This document shows, piece after piece, positions 10,985-23,800 of a stretch of DNA of 64,000 nt. The stretch is taken from positions 194,258,853 to 194,322,852 of the forward strand of contig NC_134568.1 of assembly GCF_050947875.1 (NCBI RefSeq). The letters are read 5' to 3'. The DNA is from Dermacentor variabilis. Taxonomy: Eukaryota; Arthropoda; Arachnida; Ixodida; Ixodidae. Positions within the stretch are counted from its first letter, which is position 1. Each line of letters starts with the position of its first letter. A program made the position numbers and the translations under genes. The notes under the pieces are model-generated. The model did not search any database. It had not been told where the DNA came from and worked only from the letters and a program-made list of their open reading frames with translations.

Positions 10985-11330
10985 CTAATATCGGAGGCGA
11001 TTACAGGCTATCTTTTATGAATGAAATTTCTTTGTCATTTAATGCTAGTGACGGCGTGTTAACGCGCTTATTTTGTGCTCTTTCCATTGCAGAAGCCTCG
11101 ATTATCTCCATTTCAGTGAGCTTTCTTGCTTTCCTTTGAAAGGTTATTTTGTTTAGGAGCGACACACCACCACAGCGCTTGCAGTGGTCAGCCATGTGCC
11201 CGCCCATGTTGCTGTTGACCGCCAACCACTGCTCTCTCACTCCATCGTTGAAGCACCGTCCCGTTTGTCCAATATACACCCTGTCGCACTTTAGGCGAAT
11301 AATATTAGAGAAGAGAAGGCGAAAATTGTG
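10985..11330 (-). pseudogene. GIY-YIG endonuclease fragment, Penelope-like element
   Basis: On the minus strand, codons upstream of and within 11279-11001 read C-D-R-V-Y-I-G-Q-T-G-R-C-F-N-D, the Y-I-G core of a GIY-YIG nuclease, and further on H-C-K-R-C-G-G. The C-terminal part has the family-like stretch S-L-A-L-N-D-K-E-I. Penelope-like retroelements carry such a nuclease C-terminal to their RT and it nicks the target. The RT part is not visible nearby, so this is a fragment. A bacterial-type or host GIY-YIG gene is unlikely given the S-L-A-L-x-D-K-E-I tail and the context. Confidence 0.7.
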
Positions 11331-11459
11331 ATGCCGTACCTTAATACTCTATCTGCAAGAGCGTGCACGATTGTCTTTTTCTTTTACCGAGAAGGGAACT
11401 ATATTTTACAGTGATAAAGTACCCAGGCCACGCTTCGGAGCTTACTACATACATACGTT

Positions 11460-12550
11460 AAATGTGTTTCCCATGACAGGCTCGAGTAAAAAAAAAAAAA
11501 AAACTCATGTACTTTATTGACTGCACATACTCCACTGGAGTACAACTATGTGGCGAACAAATATTACTGTACAAATAAATATGGTGATCTATCGACGTCA
11601 TTTTCAAGAGATTTCTGAAACAAATCAGCTTTGTTTTTGAATTATTGATTACAAGAAAATTTTTAGAAAAGCAATAAATTACGTTATAGACATTTTTTTT
11701 GTAGCATATTGATAGCCGATTTGTAGCATAAGTGGTGTGCCAGCAGAACGGTGTCATGGGCGTAGTAAAGAATTGTGCCTTTTGAAACAGTGCACTCAAC
11801 TTCATTCATTAAAATACATAAAAGTAGCGGGGATATAAGAGACCATTGAGGGACTCCTGCTTTGATAGGCAAAATAGATGGAGTGATTGCCTAACACTAC
11901 TGTTTGCTATCGATTCGACGGATAACTTTTAAGGATGTCATAAAATGGTTCTCGCAAGCCCAATAAATTTAATTTGTTCAACATAATGTCATGATTAACA
12001 GACTCAATGGCTTTACCAATATCCGGGAATAACGCAATGCTAAACAAATTTTGGTCGAACCCGGAAACTGTTTCATCGGAAAAGGATTCCAAAAGTAATG
12101 TAGTACCTTTACCAGGGACACAACGAAACGAATGAGAGGATAAAATCGAAAACTTGTGAATGAAGGAAAGCATTACTTCCAAGGGAGAGTTTTCTAACAC
12201 TGGGACAGTGTAGGCAAAATAGATATAGGTCTATATTTTTCAATTACTTCCTTTCTTCCACCATTGTGAAGTGGCCTGACTAAAGCAGTGTTTAGTTTTT
12301 CAGGGATAGAAGTACCTTCCAAAAACCCGTTCCGCATAAAAAGAATGCCTCGCAGCACATCAAAGTTTCTTTGGAGCATGCGTGCTGAAAGACCATCAAG
12401 ACCGTGTGGTTTGTTCTGTGTGAAGCTGAAAATAATCCTACGCAGATAATGTTCGGGTAGCTTCGGCAGCAAGGCGGGGGGAGATAAAGATTTTTGGAGC
12501 ATGCAGTCCAGCGCAGGCCCGTAAGCTGCTCCATAAAACTAACAAGCAAA
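11460..12550 (-). pseudogene. LINE reverse transcriptase remnant
   Basis: Readable blocks are K-P-H-G-L-D-G-L-S-A-R-M-L (about 12405), Y-R-P-I-S-I-L-P-T-L (12220), I-G-K-A-I-E-S-V-N-H-D (12005, motif A), G-V-P-Q-W-S-L-I-S-P (11850), and Y-A-H-D-T-V-L at 11770 where the catalytic box should be Y-A-D-D, so one catalytic aspartate is lost. The tail reads L-I-C-F-R-N and V-E-Y-V-Q-S-I-K-Y as in LINE RT thumbs. It spans three frames. Confidence 0.8.
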
Positions 12551-13029
12551 GTGATGGTTAAATTTATTAGTGGCTGCTCCGGGGTCGTTCGAAAAGGAAT
12601 TAATAGCAGAGCTCAGGTCTACCTCGAAGGTGATTTATTAAAGGCCAAGTCTTTGGCGGGTTTCTCAAGGATAGATGAAATTGTAAAAAAAAAAATACCG
12701 TCGTTTTGTCGATCTAATAAGGGCGACTACCTTGTTTCAAACTGCTGTGTACTCTGCGCGAAGTGCTACATTTTGGGGGGAACGTTTAGAACGTTTCTAC
12801 AACACATCTCGTTCCGCTACAGCACAAATTATTTTCGCATTTATCGAGTTGTGATTCTATCGGCACTTCCTTGTTAGAGTATTTTTTTGCCATGGTATTC
12901 AAATATTTGTACTTGTCCACAAAAGCAGTTGTAGACACGTGCAGCCTTTGACTTCATTAATAAGACCAATCGAATGCCCTAATTAGGTCATCCAGCTTGC
13001 ACTGGTCTATTATACGAATTTTAACAACA

Positions 13030-13790
13030 TTGTTAGGTGATTCGTCTGCGTAAGCACGTGTTGCTATCGGTACTGACGGCGCAAAGCGGCAAGCCACAAG
13101 TTAATTATCTGCCAAACGTGGCGTTATGATACAGGAGTCTAAAGAATGCTTCAAAGTATGAACCGCAATATTAATTATGCACGAATAGTTTACATGCCCG
13201 TTTACCAGCTCTTTAGTTGAAATGTTTATAGTATGTTCAGTCCTGTGGGAAGCTAAAAATGATAAGATACCACACCCTTTGAGTGGCAAAGAGTGTTTAT
13301 GTTAAAGTCTTCAACTAGGCATATTTCATCTACGCAGGTGAATTGTTGCAAGAAGGCTTCCAATTCCATTAAACAATGACTGACACTATTTGATGGAGGA
13401 CGATAAAATGCGAATACAGATAGCAGGAATCACCCCTGAGCCACTTTGATAGCCAGACATTCCGCAAAAGTGAGTGAAACGTGTGATACATCATAAACGT
13501 TTTTGACGAAAACAGCAATCTCTCCTGCTCGCCGATGGGATCGTGCCACAAAGTACGATTAATAACCGTGCGGAACAAACGTATGCAGGCCTGTTTTTTA
13601 GATGTTAATTTATGTAATAACAAATATATCCATGAAACTACCTGTTGAAGTGACAATCGTTTTAATTTCGTCCCAGTATTTCCGTAAGCTTCGAATGTTA
13701 AGATTAATAATACCGAAGTCGTCATTCTACTTGTGACTGCAGCTGTCACAGAACGATTGAAAATCGGCAAGCTCATGACAGGTACTTGCC
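13030..13790 (-). pseudogene. LINE AP-type endonuclease remnant
   Basis: Across several frames on the minus strand there are fragments of an EEP-family endonuclease, which nicks the target for reverse transcription: N-I-R-S-L-R-K-Y-W near 13700, I-F-V-I-T-E-I-N-I, F-Y-R-P-P-S near 13410, E-D-F-N-I-N near 13310 (family G-D-F-N-x-N, so the glycine position is changed) and I-T-P-R-L-A-D-N near 13110. Every block needs a different frame, so no product is possible. Confidence 0.7.
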
Positions 13791-13832
13791 ACTGTATTAG
13801 ACAATCTTTTCAACGTCTACTACAACGTTGAT

Positions 13833-14294
13833 CTAAATCAGAGCCGAGGATTCAACTTTCTTTGGAAGAATTGTTCCGGCTTTGAGCCAGGCGAACTTGT
13901 ATACATTTTCTTTGGATACAGCCCTTGCTCGCCAGAACAATTCTCGATTTCGCTTGGTTCGATATTCATTTAAAAATAAATTTGGCAGCTTATTAGAGCG
14001 ATACGGCCCCCGCAATATGCCGCGGGCCTCGAACGATCTTTCCTTAGCGGTAACAGACGTGAAGCGCACCCAAACTTTGTGGATCCAGTCGCGTTTTCGT
14101 TGTAAGCGATGAACAGCTACTACCTCTATTAGGGTGAAGTCTGCTAATTCCAGTTTTGAAGTGAGCTGCCCCAACGTCTGCTTCAAGTATTTGTGTTCTC
14201 GTGGAAGGACGTGAATTTCCAAATTAGCACTGCGGCTATATCGCTCACTGTAATTTTGAACACCGTGCGGACGCTGAAGCTGCTCTGCCTGCAT
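13833..14294 (-). pseudogene. LINE ORF1 protein remnant (RNA-binding type)
   Basis: The 153 readable codons include S-A-N-L-E-I-H-V-L-P, L-E-L-A-D-F-T, V-A-V-H-R-L-Q, V-R-F-T-S-V-T-A-K-E-R and L-F-L-N-E-Y. These are the hallmarks of the RRM-like ORF1 protein that coats LINE RNA, and they match ORF1 proteins annotated from tick transposons. The N-terminal coiled coil expected upstream is not readable beyond 14330. A long basic stretch ends the piece at 13833, after which the endonuclease begins. Confidence 0.72.
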
Positions 14295-14930
14295 TTGCGC
14301 TGCAGGTGATCGAAAGGCTATCTATGTTGCATTTTCATTCTGGAATTGGTTTAGCTGGGTGACAACCGAGTCGTATAATTATTGGACATAAATGTCACCA
14401 CTTCCTCCAAATGGTCAACGGACTCAGTTACTTTCGAAAAGGCCTAGAAGTGCGTCCATTTTTTAGTGAAGAACGGCTAGCAGAGAAGGCTGCCTTTTAT
14501 ATCCGTGAGCTCAGCCGCCCGTGACCCATTCGGCATCGCGTTTTCCGCTATATGATTAGTATGAGACTGTGAAGTAGAATGAGCACGGCTTTTTGTAGTT
14601 ATACAGGCTTTGCAGACCCAAGCTTTTTTTTTTAAACAGCCACATTGTGGTGAATGTATTCTGGGCAGTGTCCCAGCAACATTGGCCGAAGTGACAGGAA
14701 TGGTTACAGCTTGAACGCTTGATTAACTTTCCGTCAGTGGCAGCTGTGTGTGACGTACAATGTAATTTTCATCGTCAATTGTGAATTCACCACTAAGCAG
14801 CAAAATTGCAGTCAACAACGAAATCGCAGTCGGCGTCCGATTCATGCAACAAAATAAAAATAAAGACACAACACGCTACCTGTTAAAGAACGAGCTGTCA
14901 GCGCTGGGTGAAGGTGTCGCCACCAACTTG

Positions 14931-14931
<1 letters not shown>

Positions 14932-14968
<37 letters not shown>
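14932..14968. repeat. (AAT)n microsatellite
   Basis: Twelve trinucleotide units in an uninterrupted run. Confidence 0.97.
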
Positions 14969-15188
14969 GGATGAAACGGAATGTTACATCTTAATAATGC
15001 TGTCTGGTGTCTCAAAAGAACCTTTTCGACTACGAGAACGCAGGAACATTCCTATAGGATGAAAAGGACATTAAAAACGAAGTAGGATACCTCTTGCGCG
15101 TAAGTACCTGAGATGGCCATGCATAACTGTCATGCAATCGAGAAATGCGCTCTCGCCCTAGAACTAAGCATCTGTTATTATATTACAC

Positions 15189-15345
15189 CAGGGCCCGTAT
15201 TAACAAAACTTTCTTACGGTAAAAACGTTCATGCCAGCCAATAGCGATGAAGGACTATGAAGGATTATGATGAAGGATTAGCGAAGGCGATCAGCCAATG
15301 AAAAACAGCGCTTACGAAAGAAAACCTTTGTGAATTCGGCGCCAG
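15189..15345. mobile_element. Short MITE-like element
   Basis: The left end reads CAGGGCCCGTATTAACAAA and TTTCTTACGG. The right end, complemented, reads CTGGCGCCGAATTCACAAAG then TTTCTTTCGTAAGCG, giving imperfect inverted ends of about 35 bp. The central part has the repeated motif GATGAAGGA. The GGGCCCGTATT-CACAAA terminus is a common arthropod MITE end in my memory; the family name is not assigned. Confidence 0.5.
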
Positions 15346-16049
15346 TTCTTCTTGATACTATTGCGTAAAAAGCAGCAGCTGTCACCCTTATCGGAGACTA
15401 AACCACTTTTATTTTCAATTTAAAAAAAGGCTAGTTTCACGCGCAGTAGCGAACCCTGAAAAAGGGAGATGCGCTCTACAATTTGCTTTCACCCGTTCGC
15501 CTGTCATTCCGACGCGACATTACGGGGTCCGATTTGCGTGAACAAATGAACAAGAAGAAACAATCTTGTGCTATTTTTCTTGGCATGGTGAACGCCCCGA
15601 TCTCTGTGCAGTTTGGGAAAACCATTAGTGGTGGAAATATTATCAACACATCGTATTGTCGCTTGCGGATAAAACGACAGTCCCTCTGGGATATGGACGT
15701 CCCAGGTACAAGAGGAATATATATCATAGTCCGCCAGCGGCAACATAATTAAGAGCTTACTACGAGCGTTGTAGCACTTTGTGGAACCATTATGCATCGA
15801 GAAAATATACGCAGCATTTCTTTCCTCGTAATTAGGCATGGTTGGTGCTCTAAAGTGATTATTATATCTATACTGTTTTTAAATATTTACTCTGAAGAGA
15901 TCAAGATACGAAATAGGTCGACTGCTGCATTTATGTCTCTTAAAACCAAAAATACATGGAAAAAGAAGGAACTACAGCTAGATTGCCCCTGTCAAGAATT
16001 AATAAACTGACATCCTCGCCACTGTACATATACAGCATGAAGTTTTAAG

Positions 16050-17140
16050 CGTTTAAAGTTTTGTGAAGGACTGCTACATGTGCCAACATGCATGACGCTT
16101 CCACCTTTAAGAACTATTTGGTGACAACGTAAGCCTCTTCGTGTTCCAAGAAATTTGCTCATTGGCGCTTCTCCAGTCTTTCCCATTTATTCGCTAGCAT
16201 TCTTCTTTCTATACAGTATTCTGGGAACTCAAGAAGGACGTGGGAAACTTTCTCTATTTCATCGCTAGCAGTCAAAAGAAGTGGGGCGGTATTTTATACA
16301 GAGAAATGTGAAGAGAAAGCATCGATCGTAGAGCGGGTGCCACGGAAAGTCCCAACCAATTTTTCTTCAGCTGTGAATATTGCTTTTCGAAGACACAGAA
16401 ATGGTTCTCCAGTAGAATTCTCCTATACCGTCCGATTCGGTTGGAATATTTTATTACGTAAAGCTATTCTTGGGTACCAATTTCGAATCTAAGACAATGG
16501 ATCAGTTCTGTGTCGTAATCAATGAATTTTTGTTGCGAAATACCTGCGGCTATGCTGAGTTTCCAGAGTCTTTCGATTTCATAAAACAGGGACTGCTTCG
16601 CCGCATCATCGGTGAGCTCTTTCCCCTAAGATCAGAGGGAACATACAAGAATTACAAATATTCGTCCGTGCATAGTAGGTTCGTACGATAATTTTTTTTC
16701 GGTCAGGACCTTCTCGGTTAGTATCTGGGCCTCCTTATTGCCGCATAATCCGACTCGACTAGCAGCCCACAGAAATATTGCATTAAGGCCCTGTTCTGAC
16801 GCATTTGCGGTGGTTTCTGCAATGCCGCAAAATTATTTCCTGCTTTTGTACGCTGCCCATACGTTCATGACAATTTCAAGCTCATATTTGCAGTCTGAAA
16901 ATGACCCAAAAAATGATCCTCTATTTTCACAGATAATATGCACTGCTTCAAAGACAGCAGTACGTTTAGACGTTGTTGAAGATGATCGATGTGCCCTTTC
17001 GAAGATTAGCTTCTCACGTAATGCCGCGGCGAGAAACGAAGTATCTCGGTATGCGTCAGCGCATTTAGTCATCGGCATCTATATAGATCCTCCCAATAAT
17101 ATGCCGTATGTATAAGTGCCATAAAAAAAACTGTATGGCT
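16050..17140 (-). pseudogene. LINE 3' remnant: RNase H and C-terminal domain
   Basis: On the minus strand, 17120-16690 carries traces of a LINE-encoded RNase H in shifting frames: I-Y-I-D-A-D near 17090, S-S-S-T-T-S near 16985, and L-W-A-A-S-R-V-G-L-C-G-N-K-E-A near 16760, equivalent to the W-x-P-S-H-V-G-x-x-G-N-E-x-A motif with the His lost. Around 16260-16030 a stretch with V-S-H-V-L-L-E, E-Y-C-I-E-R-R-M-L-A-N-K and a G-T-R-R-G-L block resembles the C-terminal zinc-binding tail of such LINEs. Heavily decayed; no product. Confidence 0.55.
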
Positions 17141-19180
17141 GAATGATCGCTCCTTGAGGGAGAAAATGTTCTAGGACACTGGCCAAGACGGGTATGAGCA
17201 CTCAAGGCTTTAACTGGCTTACTCAGGTTCTTAAGGATTTGAGAAGCGTACGTGCCACCGACATTGAAAGCTGTAGCGCGTTGCGTCGCATTATTGCACG
17301 CATTTTTTCTCACTTAAATTTTTTATTCCTTCCATCCCCTTTTATTCTCTTTAACAATTTCCCAGCCCAGCACAGGGTGGCCAGCCTGTACTTACACTGG
17401 GGAACACCCCTGTGTTTCCCTCCTTTTTTTCTCTCCTCTCCTTCTGAAACATCTGCCATGTGAGCTTTCCTATACATGCATTCTAATCAAGATTAACGCA
17501 CAGTAGGCGGTGCCAAAAGTTTCTTTTGGTGTCCATCGCTTTATGCTTATGCTAGTGAGCTAATTTCTGACATATTTCCCTGAATGAGAGTGCCAACCCA
17601 TCGTATTATACTTCACAGAAAAGATTCACGAAGATTCTGAAGAGATGTTAGAGGTCTCGTTTGATTGTAGTAGTACTGTCAAACGTAGTTGTGGAGACTG
17701 CGTGTAACAGAACGCTCGATGTAACTCGTGGTGCCCGTAGTACATCGTCTATTCGTTCCACAAGCAGGTGTAGGCTCCTTCCAGCGGATGGAGAAATAGT
17801 ACGAATACAATCTACCTGTAGGGATAACAAATAATTTAGTCAGCCGTTTGCTAAGCCTATACGAAGACAGAGAAAGGCGCCAATTCACTGGCTTAACTTT
17901 TTTGACCGGTTCACGCGCAGACTTCGGTTCGCAGCTCCCAGGAAACGTTGGCTTGGCAAGTTCAACAGCTTATTGTTGAAGAAAATTATTTTGCTAGGCC
18001 TCTAAAGGCTAAGTGGTAAAATGGACGACAATGCTTTGTAAGATGTCGGTTCACACTCTTCATTCCATCTTGATCATTTGAGAATATCAGCCAAGATGAA
18101 AGGGATACGGGGCGTTTGTATGATGATATAGGCTGTATGTATTGAACACACAACGCTCAGTGGTATGGTTAGTACGACAGCTGTGTTATTACAACATTAA
18201 ACAGAGTGCGACAAAACACACGGCCTTTATGTACTTTTCTGGGTAACAAAGCATGTTCAGACATTGGACTGGCATTAATAAGCGCAAAGATGTGCTTGTT
18301 TTCCAGGAAGTCACGAATGTAACCATTCTGTCCTTAAAGTGACAATAAAGAGAAATACTAAAACAATTTGCACTGAAACCGTCTTCTTTCAAAACTGTTT
18401 TCCCCTAAGTTTAGTGGTAAGAGATTGGAATTACTAAGAGCGAAAATGAACGACAAACTTCCATTTGTTGAATTTCGCACAGGAAACCCAGTGTGACGTG
18501 ATGAATATTAATGCATTTTTTAATCATATTTGGGCGTCATGGCGCAATAAGCGTTCTCAAAACTCATTAATTTCAGGTTTTGGTTCCAATGGGATACCAT
18601 ATAGTAAAATTTTACCAGTAAAAAATCAGGCGCGAGCAGATGCCATCGAAATTCATGACGTCACGGGCGCTGATTCTGGAGGCGGCGCCGCGAACCGTCT
18701 TTTGCTATTCAGTTTATTTCGACTCAACAAGACTCTTGTCGCAGTAATAATATCATTTTTTGCTATTTTAACTATTTTACAAGGGTAGTTTAATATTACG
18801 GCTCAAGCAATCTTTCTCTCTTTAATGCACCCATAAACACCCAAATATATTCGAACATTGTAAACATAAATTACTTACAGTAACACCATATTTGGTTTCC
18901 ACCAAGAAATACAGCGACCATGTCGTACGTTCCCTTCTATAACAATCGCTAAATGCCAAATATTCGAAACACAGCTCGGCGTGCACGACTGCATTCTGAA
19001 GTCGACCATACTTTCTGGATGTGTTTCACAGATGTATGTCGTTCAGAAATAAAGTTTGGTGATCTATTCCCTTTATAGTTTCAGGTAGCATATAATTCCT
19101 TCGTCTTTACCGATATGATATCCCACCGAGAAAATTGCTAATTCATCAGTAGCCTGCCTGGTTGAAGCGTCGGTACCCCA
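17141..19180. other. Non-coding stretch, nothing recognised
   Basis: Mostly AT-rich DNA. A 107-codon frame at 18465-18788 with a hydrophobic C-terminus has no recognisable domain and lies in what looks like repetitive DNA (a CATGACGTCACGGGCGC segment). Confidence 0.3.
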
Positions 19181-19189
19181 TTTTACATG

Positions 19190-19790
19190 TTCCGACATTC
19201 GGAAACGTTCTCATATTGGCAGCTTCTGCCGTTTTAAGAACGGCTAGCTGCAGTGCAAGTTTGCCACCCAGTTGCGACTGGGGAAGCAACATCTCGGGAG
19301 CATCGCCGCCAACCTCTAGCCACAGCGTGACTAAATCGACTTTGTGTCGGGGAACAAGACGCGCTACCCGGAACGGCTCCGAGTTCTACGGGGCCCCTCT
19401 GACGTCGGCTCCGGACCTTCGCACCTGTGTGTATGCGTGTGTGCGTGTGTGTGTGTGAACCGTGCCACAGAGAGGCGGCTAGTTTGCGATGACTAAACGA
19501 ACGTTCGCATGACCTTGTATCGGGAGAGGACCGAGTGTTTAAAAACTGTTGTTGTGCGCCTGCTCAGGACACTCTCTCTCATGCAGTCATGTTAGACTGA
19601 TGTACTTTCTCAAACAGTCATGTTAGACTGATATAAATACTGTAAATAAACCCATATTCCTCGTTCTCGATGAGAAGCAGTCCCTCCCTTCATCAACGTC
19701 CTCAGCGTGGATAAGTTGGACGACGGCATGGGCCAGCTACCTTCTAATTCATGCCCGACTCAAATCTTGACAACGGATCACGAGCGACGG
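19190..19790 (+). repeat. Possible solo LTR, plus strand
   Basis: The stretch has LTR-like layout: a GC-rich 5' part, a (GT)n tract at 19430-19457, then GTGTTTAAAAACTG and a TATAAATAC-TGTAAATAAACCC region near 19635 that offers TATA and poly(A) signals. The 18-bp string CAGTCATGTTAGACTGAT is repeated at 19583 and 19614. TG and CA ends are plausible but no target duplication was found, so limits and identity are uncertain. Confidence 0.4.
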
Positions 19791-20818
19791 GATTGAACCC
19801 CCAATCATAACCGCCGTAAATATCCTGCAAAGCCGGCCTTCCCTCGTCTCCCGAATTAGCGATTGTAGCTTCACTGAATCCAGTTTTCGAGTACTGCTTC
19901 TTTTCGCTGACGGCAGTGCGTATTGAAGCTCCTTGGTGGTGTCAGCATATTCTCAAAAGTAGGAAAGTAAGACCCGTATGACGAAAGCGAGGGGGGGGGG
20001 AAGAGGGGGCAATGACTGTTGCAGCTACATGCTTCGGTGTTTCGTATTCTTTGAACGCCTTCTCCAATTCATAAAATGGCTCGCACAGTTCATCAATGAT
20101 CACATGTTCATTAGCTAGCCGAGACAAACTTAGGGTCTAGAGCGATCTCATTTGGTCCACTGGTTGATGAAAAGCGCGCCGCATGTTTTACCGCTGTGAT
20201 GCCGACATGAACGGCGAAAGCAACGCGCAAAGATTTTTCCATAATTTTTTTGCAGAGCTTCCGCAGTTCATCTTAAATTAGAGACGCACCTCTTTACGCA
20301 GATCTGAAGGCGTTCAACCTGCCCGACCGTGCGTATAATCCTGAACTCGACGGTGCAATGATCGGAGACGTTAATAATCGGCGTCAACGTAAGCGTAAAC
20401 ACCTGGCATGGACACCACGAAATTACTATTCTCGAATCAATTTAATTTTGTAGCTGCAGCTTCCTGCATTTTATGATGCTTCAAGGCTGGGTGACATGAG
20501 ACCATTAACGCTTTACCGGGGTCTCTATTGCAGCCGTCGCTGCGGCGAGGTAATAACACGGAGGAGACAAGCAAGAAACAGAAGTCAGACCTTTCACCGC
20601 TGGCCAAGCCATCTGCGACTCTAGCAGCGCAGGCATTTTTTTCTTTATTACTTTTGTCATCCAAATAAGTCCCTGTACTTTATGGCAGCTTCTATAAAAA
20701 TGAAAGTCGATATGTGGTGTATTGCTAAATGCTATTTCAGAAAAGTGACTCTCACGGCTACTGATTTTGAGTCATCACGTCGTGCATAGCTCCCATCTGA
20801 TCGCTGATTGCTTGGCTA
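19791..20818. other. Non-coding stretch, nothing recognised
   Basis: No domain seen. A G-run (AGGGGGGGGGG) lies near 19990. Short minus-strand frames are unsupported. Confidence 0.3.
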
Positions 20819-23800
20819 TGATCATCATCATCATCATCAGCCTGGTTACGCCCACTGCAGGGCAAAGGCCTCTCCCATATTTCTCCAACAGCCCCGGTCA
20901 TGTACTAATTGTGGCCATGCCGTCCCTGCAAACTACTTAATCTCATCCGCCCACCTAACTTTCTGCCGCCCCCTGCTACGCTTCCCTTCCCTTGGAATCC
21001 AGTCCGTAACCCTTAATGTCCATCGGTTATCTTCCCTCCTCGTTACATGTCCTGCCCATGCCCATTTCTTTTTCTTGATTTCAACTAAGATGTCATTAAC
21101 TCGCGTTTGTTCCCTCACCCAATCTGCTCTTTTCTTATCCCTTAACGTTACACCTATCATTAGTCTTTCCATAGCTCGTTGCGTCGTCCTCAATTTGAGT
21201 AGAACCCTTTTCGTAAGCCTCCATGTTTCTGCCCCGTAGGTGAGTACTGGTAAGACACAGCTATTATACACTTTTCTCTTGAGGGATAATGGCAACTTGC
21301 TGTTCATGATCTGAGAATGCCTGCCAAACGCAGCCCAGCCCATTCTCATTCTTCTGATTATTTCCGTCTCATGATCCGGATCCGCAGTCACTACCTGCCC
21401 TAAGTAGATGTATTCCCTTACGACTTCCAGTGCCTCGCTGCCTATTGTAAATTGCTGTTCTCTTCCGAGACTGTTAAACATTACTTTAGCTTTCTGCAGA
21501 CTAGTTTTTAGACCCACTCTTCTGCTTTACCTCTCCAGGTCAGTGAGCATGCATTGCAGTTGGTCCCCTGAGTTACTAAGTAAGGCAATATTATCAGCGA
21601 ATCGCAAATTACTAAGGTATTCTCCATTAACTTTTATCCCCAATTCTTCCCAATTCAGGTCTCTGAATACCTCCTGTAAACACGCTGTGAATAGCATTGG
21701 AGAGATCGTATCTCCCTGCCTGACGCCTTTCTTTATTGGGATTTTGTTGCTTTCTTTATGGAGGACTATGGTGGCTGTGCAGCCGCAATAGATATCTTTC
21801 AGTATTTTTACATACGGCTCGTCTACACCCTGATTCCGTAATGCCTCCATGACTGCTGAGGTTTCGACAGAATCAAATGCTTTCTCGTAATCAATGAAAG
21901 CTATATATAAGGGTTGGTTATATTCCGCACATTTCTCTATCACCTGATTGATAGTGTGAATATGATCTATTGTTGAGTAGCCTTTACGGAATCCTGCCTG
22001 GTCCTTTGCTTGGCAGAAGTCTAAGGTGTTCCTGATTCTATTTGCGATTACCTTAGTAAATAGTTTGTAGGCAACGGACAGTAAGCTGATCGGTCTATAA
22101 TTTTTCAAGTCTTTGGCATCCCCTTTCTTATGGATTAGGATTATGTTAGCGTTTTTCCAAGATTCCGGTACGCTCGACGTCATGAGGCATTGCGTATACA
22201 GGGTAGCCAGTTTCTCTAGAACAATCTGCCCACCATCCTTCAACAAATCTGCTGTTACCTGATCCTCCCCAGCTGCCTTCCCCCTTGGCATATCTCCCAA
22301 GGCTTTCTTTACTTCTTCCGGCGTTACCTGTGGGATTTCGAGTTCCTCTAGACTATTTTCTCTTCCATTATCGTCGTGGGTGCCACTGGTACTGTATAAA
22401 TCTCTACAGAACTCCTCAGCCACTTGAACTATCTCATCCATATTAGTAATGATATTGCCGGTTTTGTCTCTTAAAGCATACATCTGATTCTTGCCAATTC
22501 CTAGTTTCTTCTTCACTGTTTTTAGGCTTCCTCCGTTCTTGAGAGCATGTTCAATTCTATCCATATTATACTTCCTTATGTCTGCTGTCTTACGCTTGTT
22601 GATTAACTTCGAAAGTCCTGCCAGTTCTATTCTAGCTGTAGGGTTAGAGGCTTTCATACATTGGCGTTTCTTAATCAGATCTTTCGTCTCCTGCGATAGT
22701 TTACTGGTATCCTGCCTAACAGAGTTACCACCGACTTCCATTGCACACTCCTTAATGACGCCCACAAGATTGTCATTCATTGCTTCAACACTAAGGTCCT
22801 CTTCCTGAGTTAAAGCCGAATACCTGTTCTGTAGCTTGATCTGGAATTCCTCTATTTTCCCTCTTACCGCTAACTCATTGATCGGCTTCTTATGTACCAG
22901 TTTCTTCCGTTCCCTTCTCAGGTCTAGGCTAATTCGAGTTCTTACCATCCTGTGGTCACTGCAGCGCACCTTGCCGAGCACGTCCACATCTTGTATGATA
23001 CCAGGGTTAGCGCAGAGTATGAAGTCTATTTCATTTCTAGTCTCGCCGTTCGGGCTCCTCCACGTCCACTTTCGGCTATCCCGCTTGCGGAAGAAGGTAT
23101 TCATTATCCTCATATTATTCTGTTCCGCAAACTCTACTAATAACTCTCCCCTGATATTCCTAGTGCCTATGCCATAATCCCCCACTGCCTTGTCTCCAGC
23201 CTGCTTCTTGCCTACCTTGGCATTAAAGTCGCCCATTAGTATAGTGTATTTAGTTTTCACTCTACCCATCGCCGATTCCACGTCTTCACAGAATCTTTCG
23301 ACTTCCTGGTCATCATGACTGGATGTAGGGGCGTAGACCTGTACAATCTTCATTTTGTACCTCTTATTAAGTTTCACAACAAGACCTACCACCCTTTCGT
23401 TAATGCTAGAGAATTATTGTATGGTACCAGCTATATTCTTATTAATCAGGAATCCGACGCCTAGTTCTCTTCTCTCCGCTAAGCCCCGGTAGCACAGGAC
23501 GTGGCCGCTTTTTAGCACTGTATATGCCTCTTTCGGCCTCCTAACTTCACTGAGCCCTATGATAACCCATTTACTGCCCTCTAATTCCTCCAATAGCACT
23601 GCTAGACCTGCCTCACTAGATAACGTTCTAGCGTTAAACGTTGCCAGGTTCCTATTCCAATGGCGGCCTGTCCGGAGCCAGTGATTCTTAGCACCCTCTG
23701 CTGCGTCGCAGGCCTGACCGCCGCCGTGGTCAGTTGCTTCACAGCTGCTGGGGACTGAGGGCCGGGGTTTGATTGTGTTGTTCATATAGGAGGTTGTGGC

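Larger units (their letters stand above)
11455..14330 (-). mobile_element. Decayed LINE (ORF1, endonuclease, RT), minus strand
   Basis: Reading from 14330 down to 11455, the pieces of one non-LTR retrotransposon occur in the expected order: ORF1 (14294-13833), apurinic-type endonuclease (about 13790-13030), linker (13020-12560) and RT (12550-11460). It is heavily mutated with many stops and frameshifts. I judge it CR1/Jockey-like from the RT (K-A-I-E-S-V-N-H-D) and the ORF1 style, but cannot fix the clade. Neither the promoter nor a clean 3' tail is visible. The RT end contains an A-run on the plus strand (11490-11504). Confidence 0.82.
14331..16049. other. Non-coding stretch with a small MITE and (AAT)n
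   Basis: Apart from the microsatellite at 14932-14968 and the MITE-like segment at 15189-15345, nothing is recognised. Short open frames at 15476-15839 overlap on both strands and show no domain. Confidence 0.35.
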
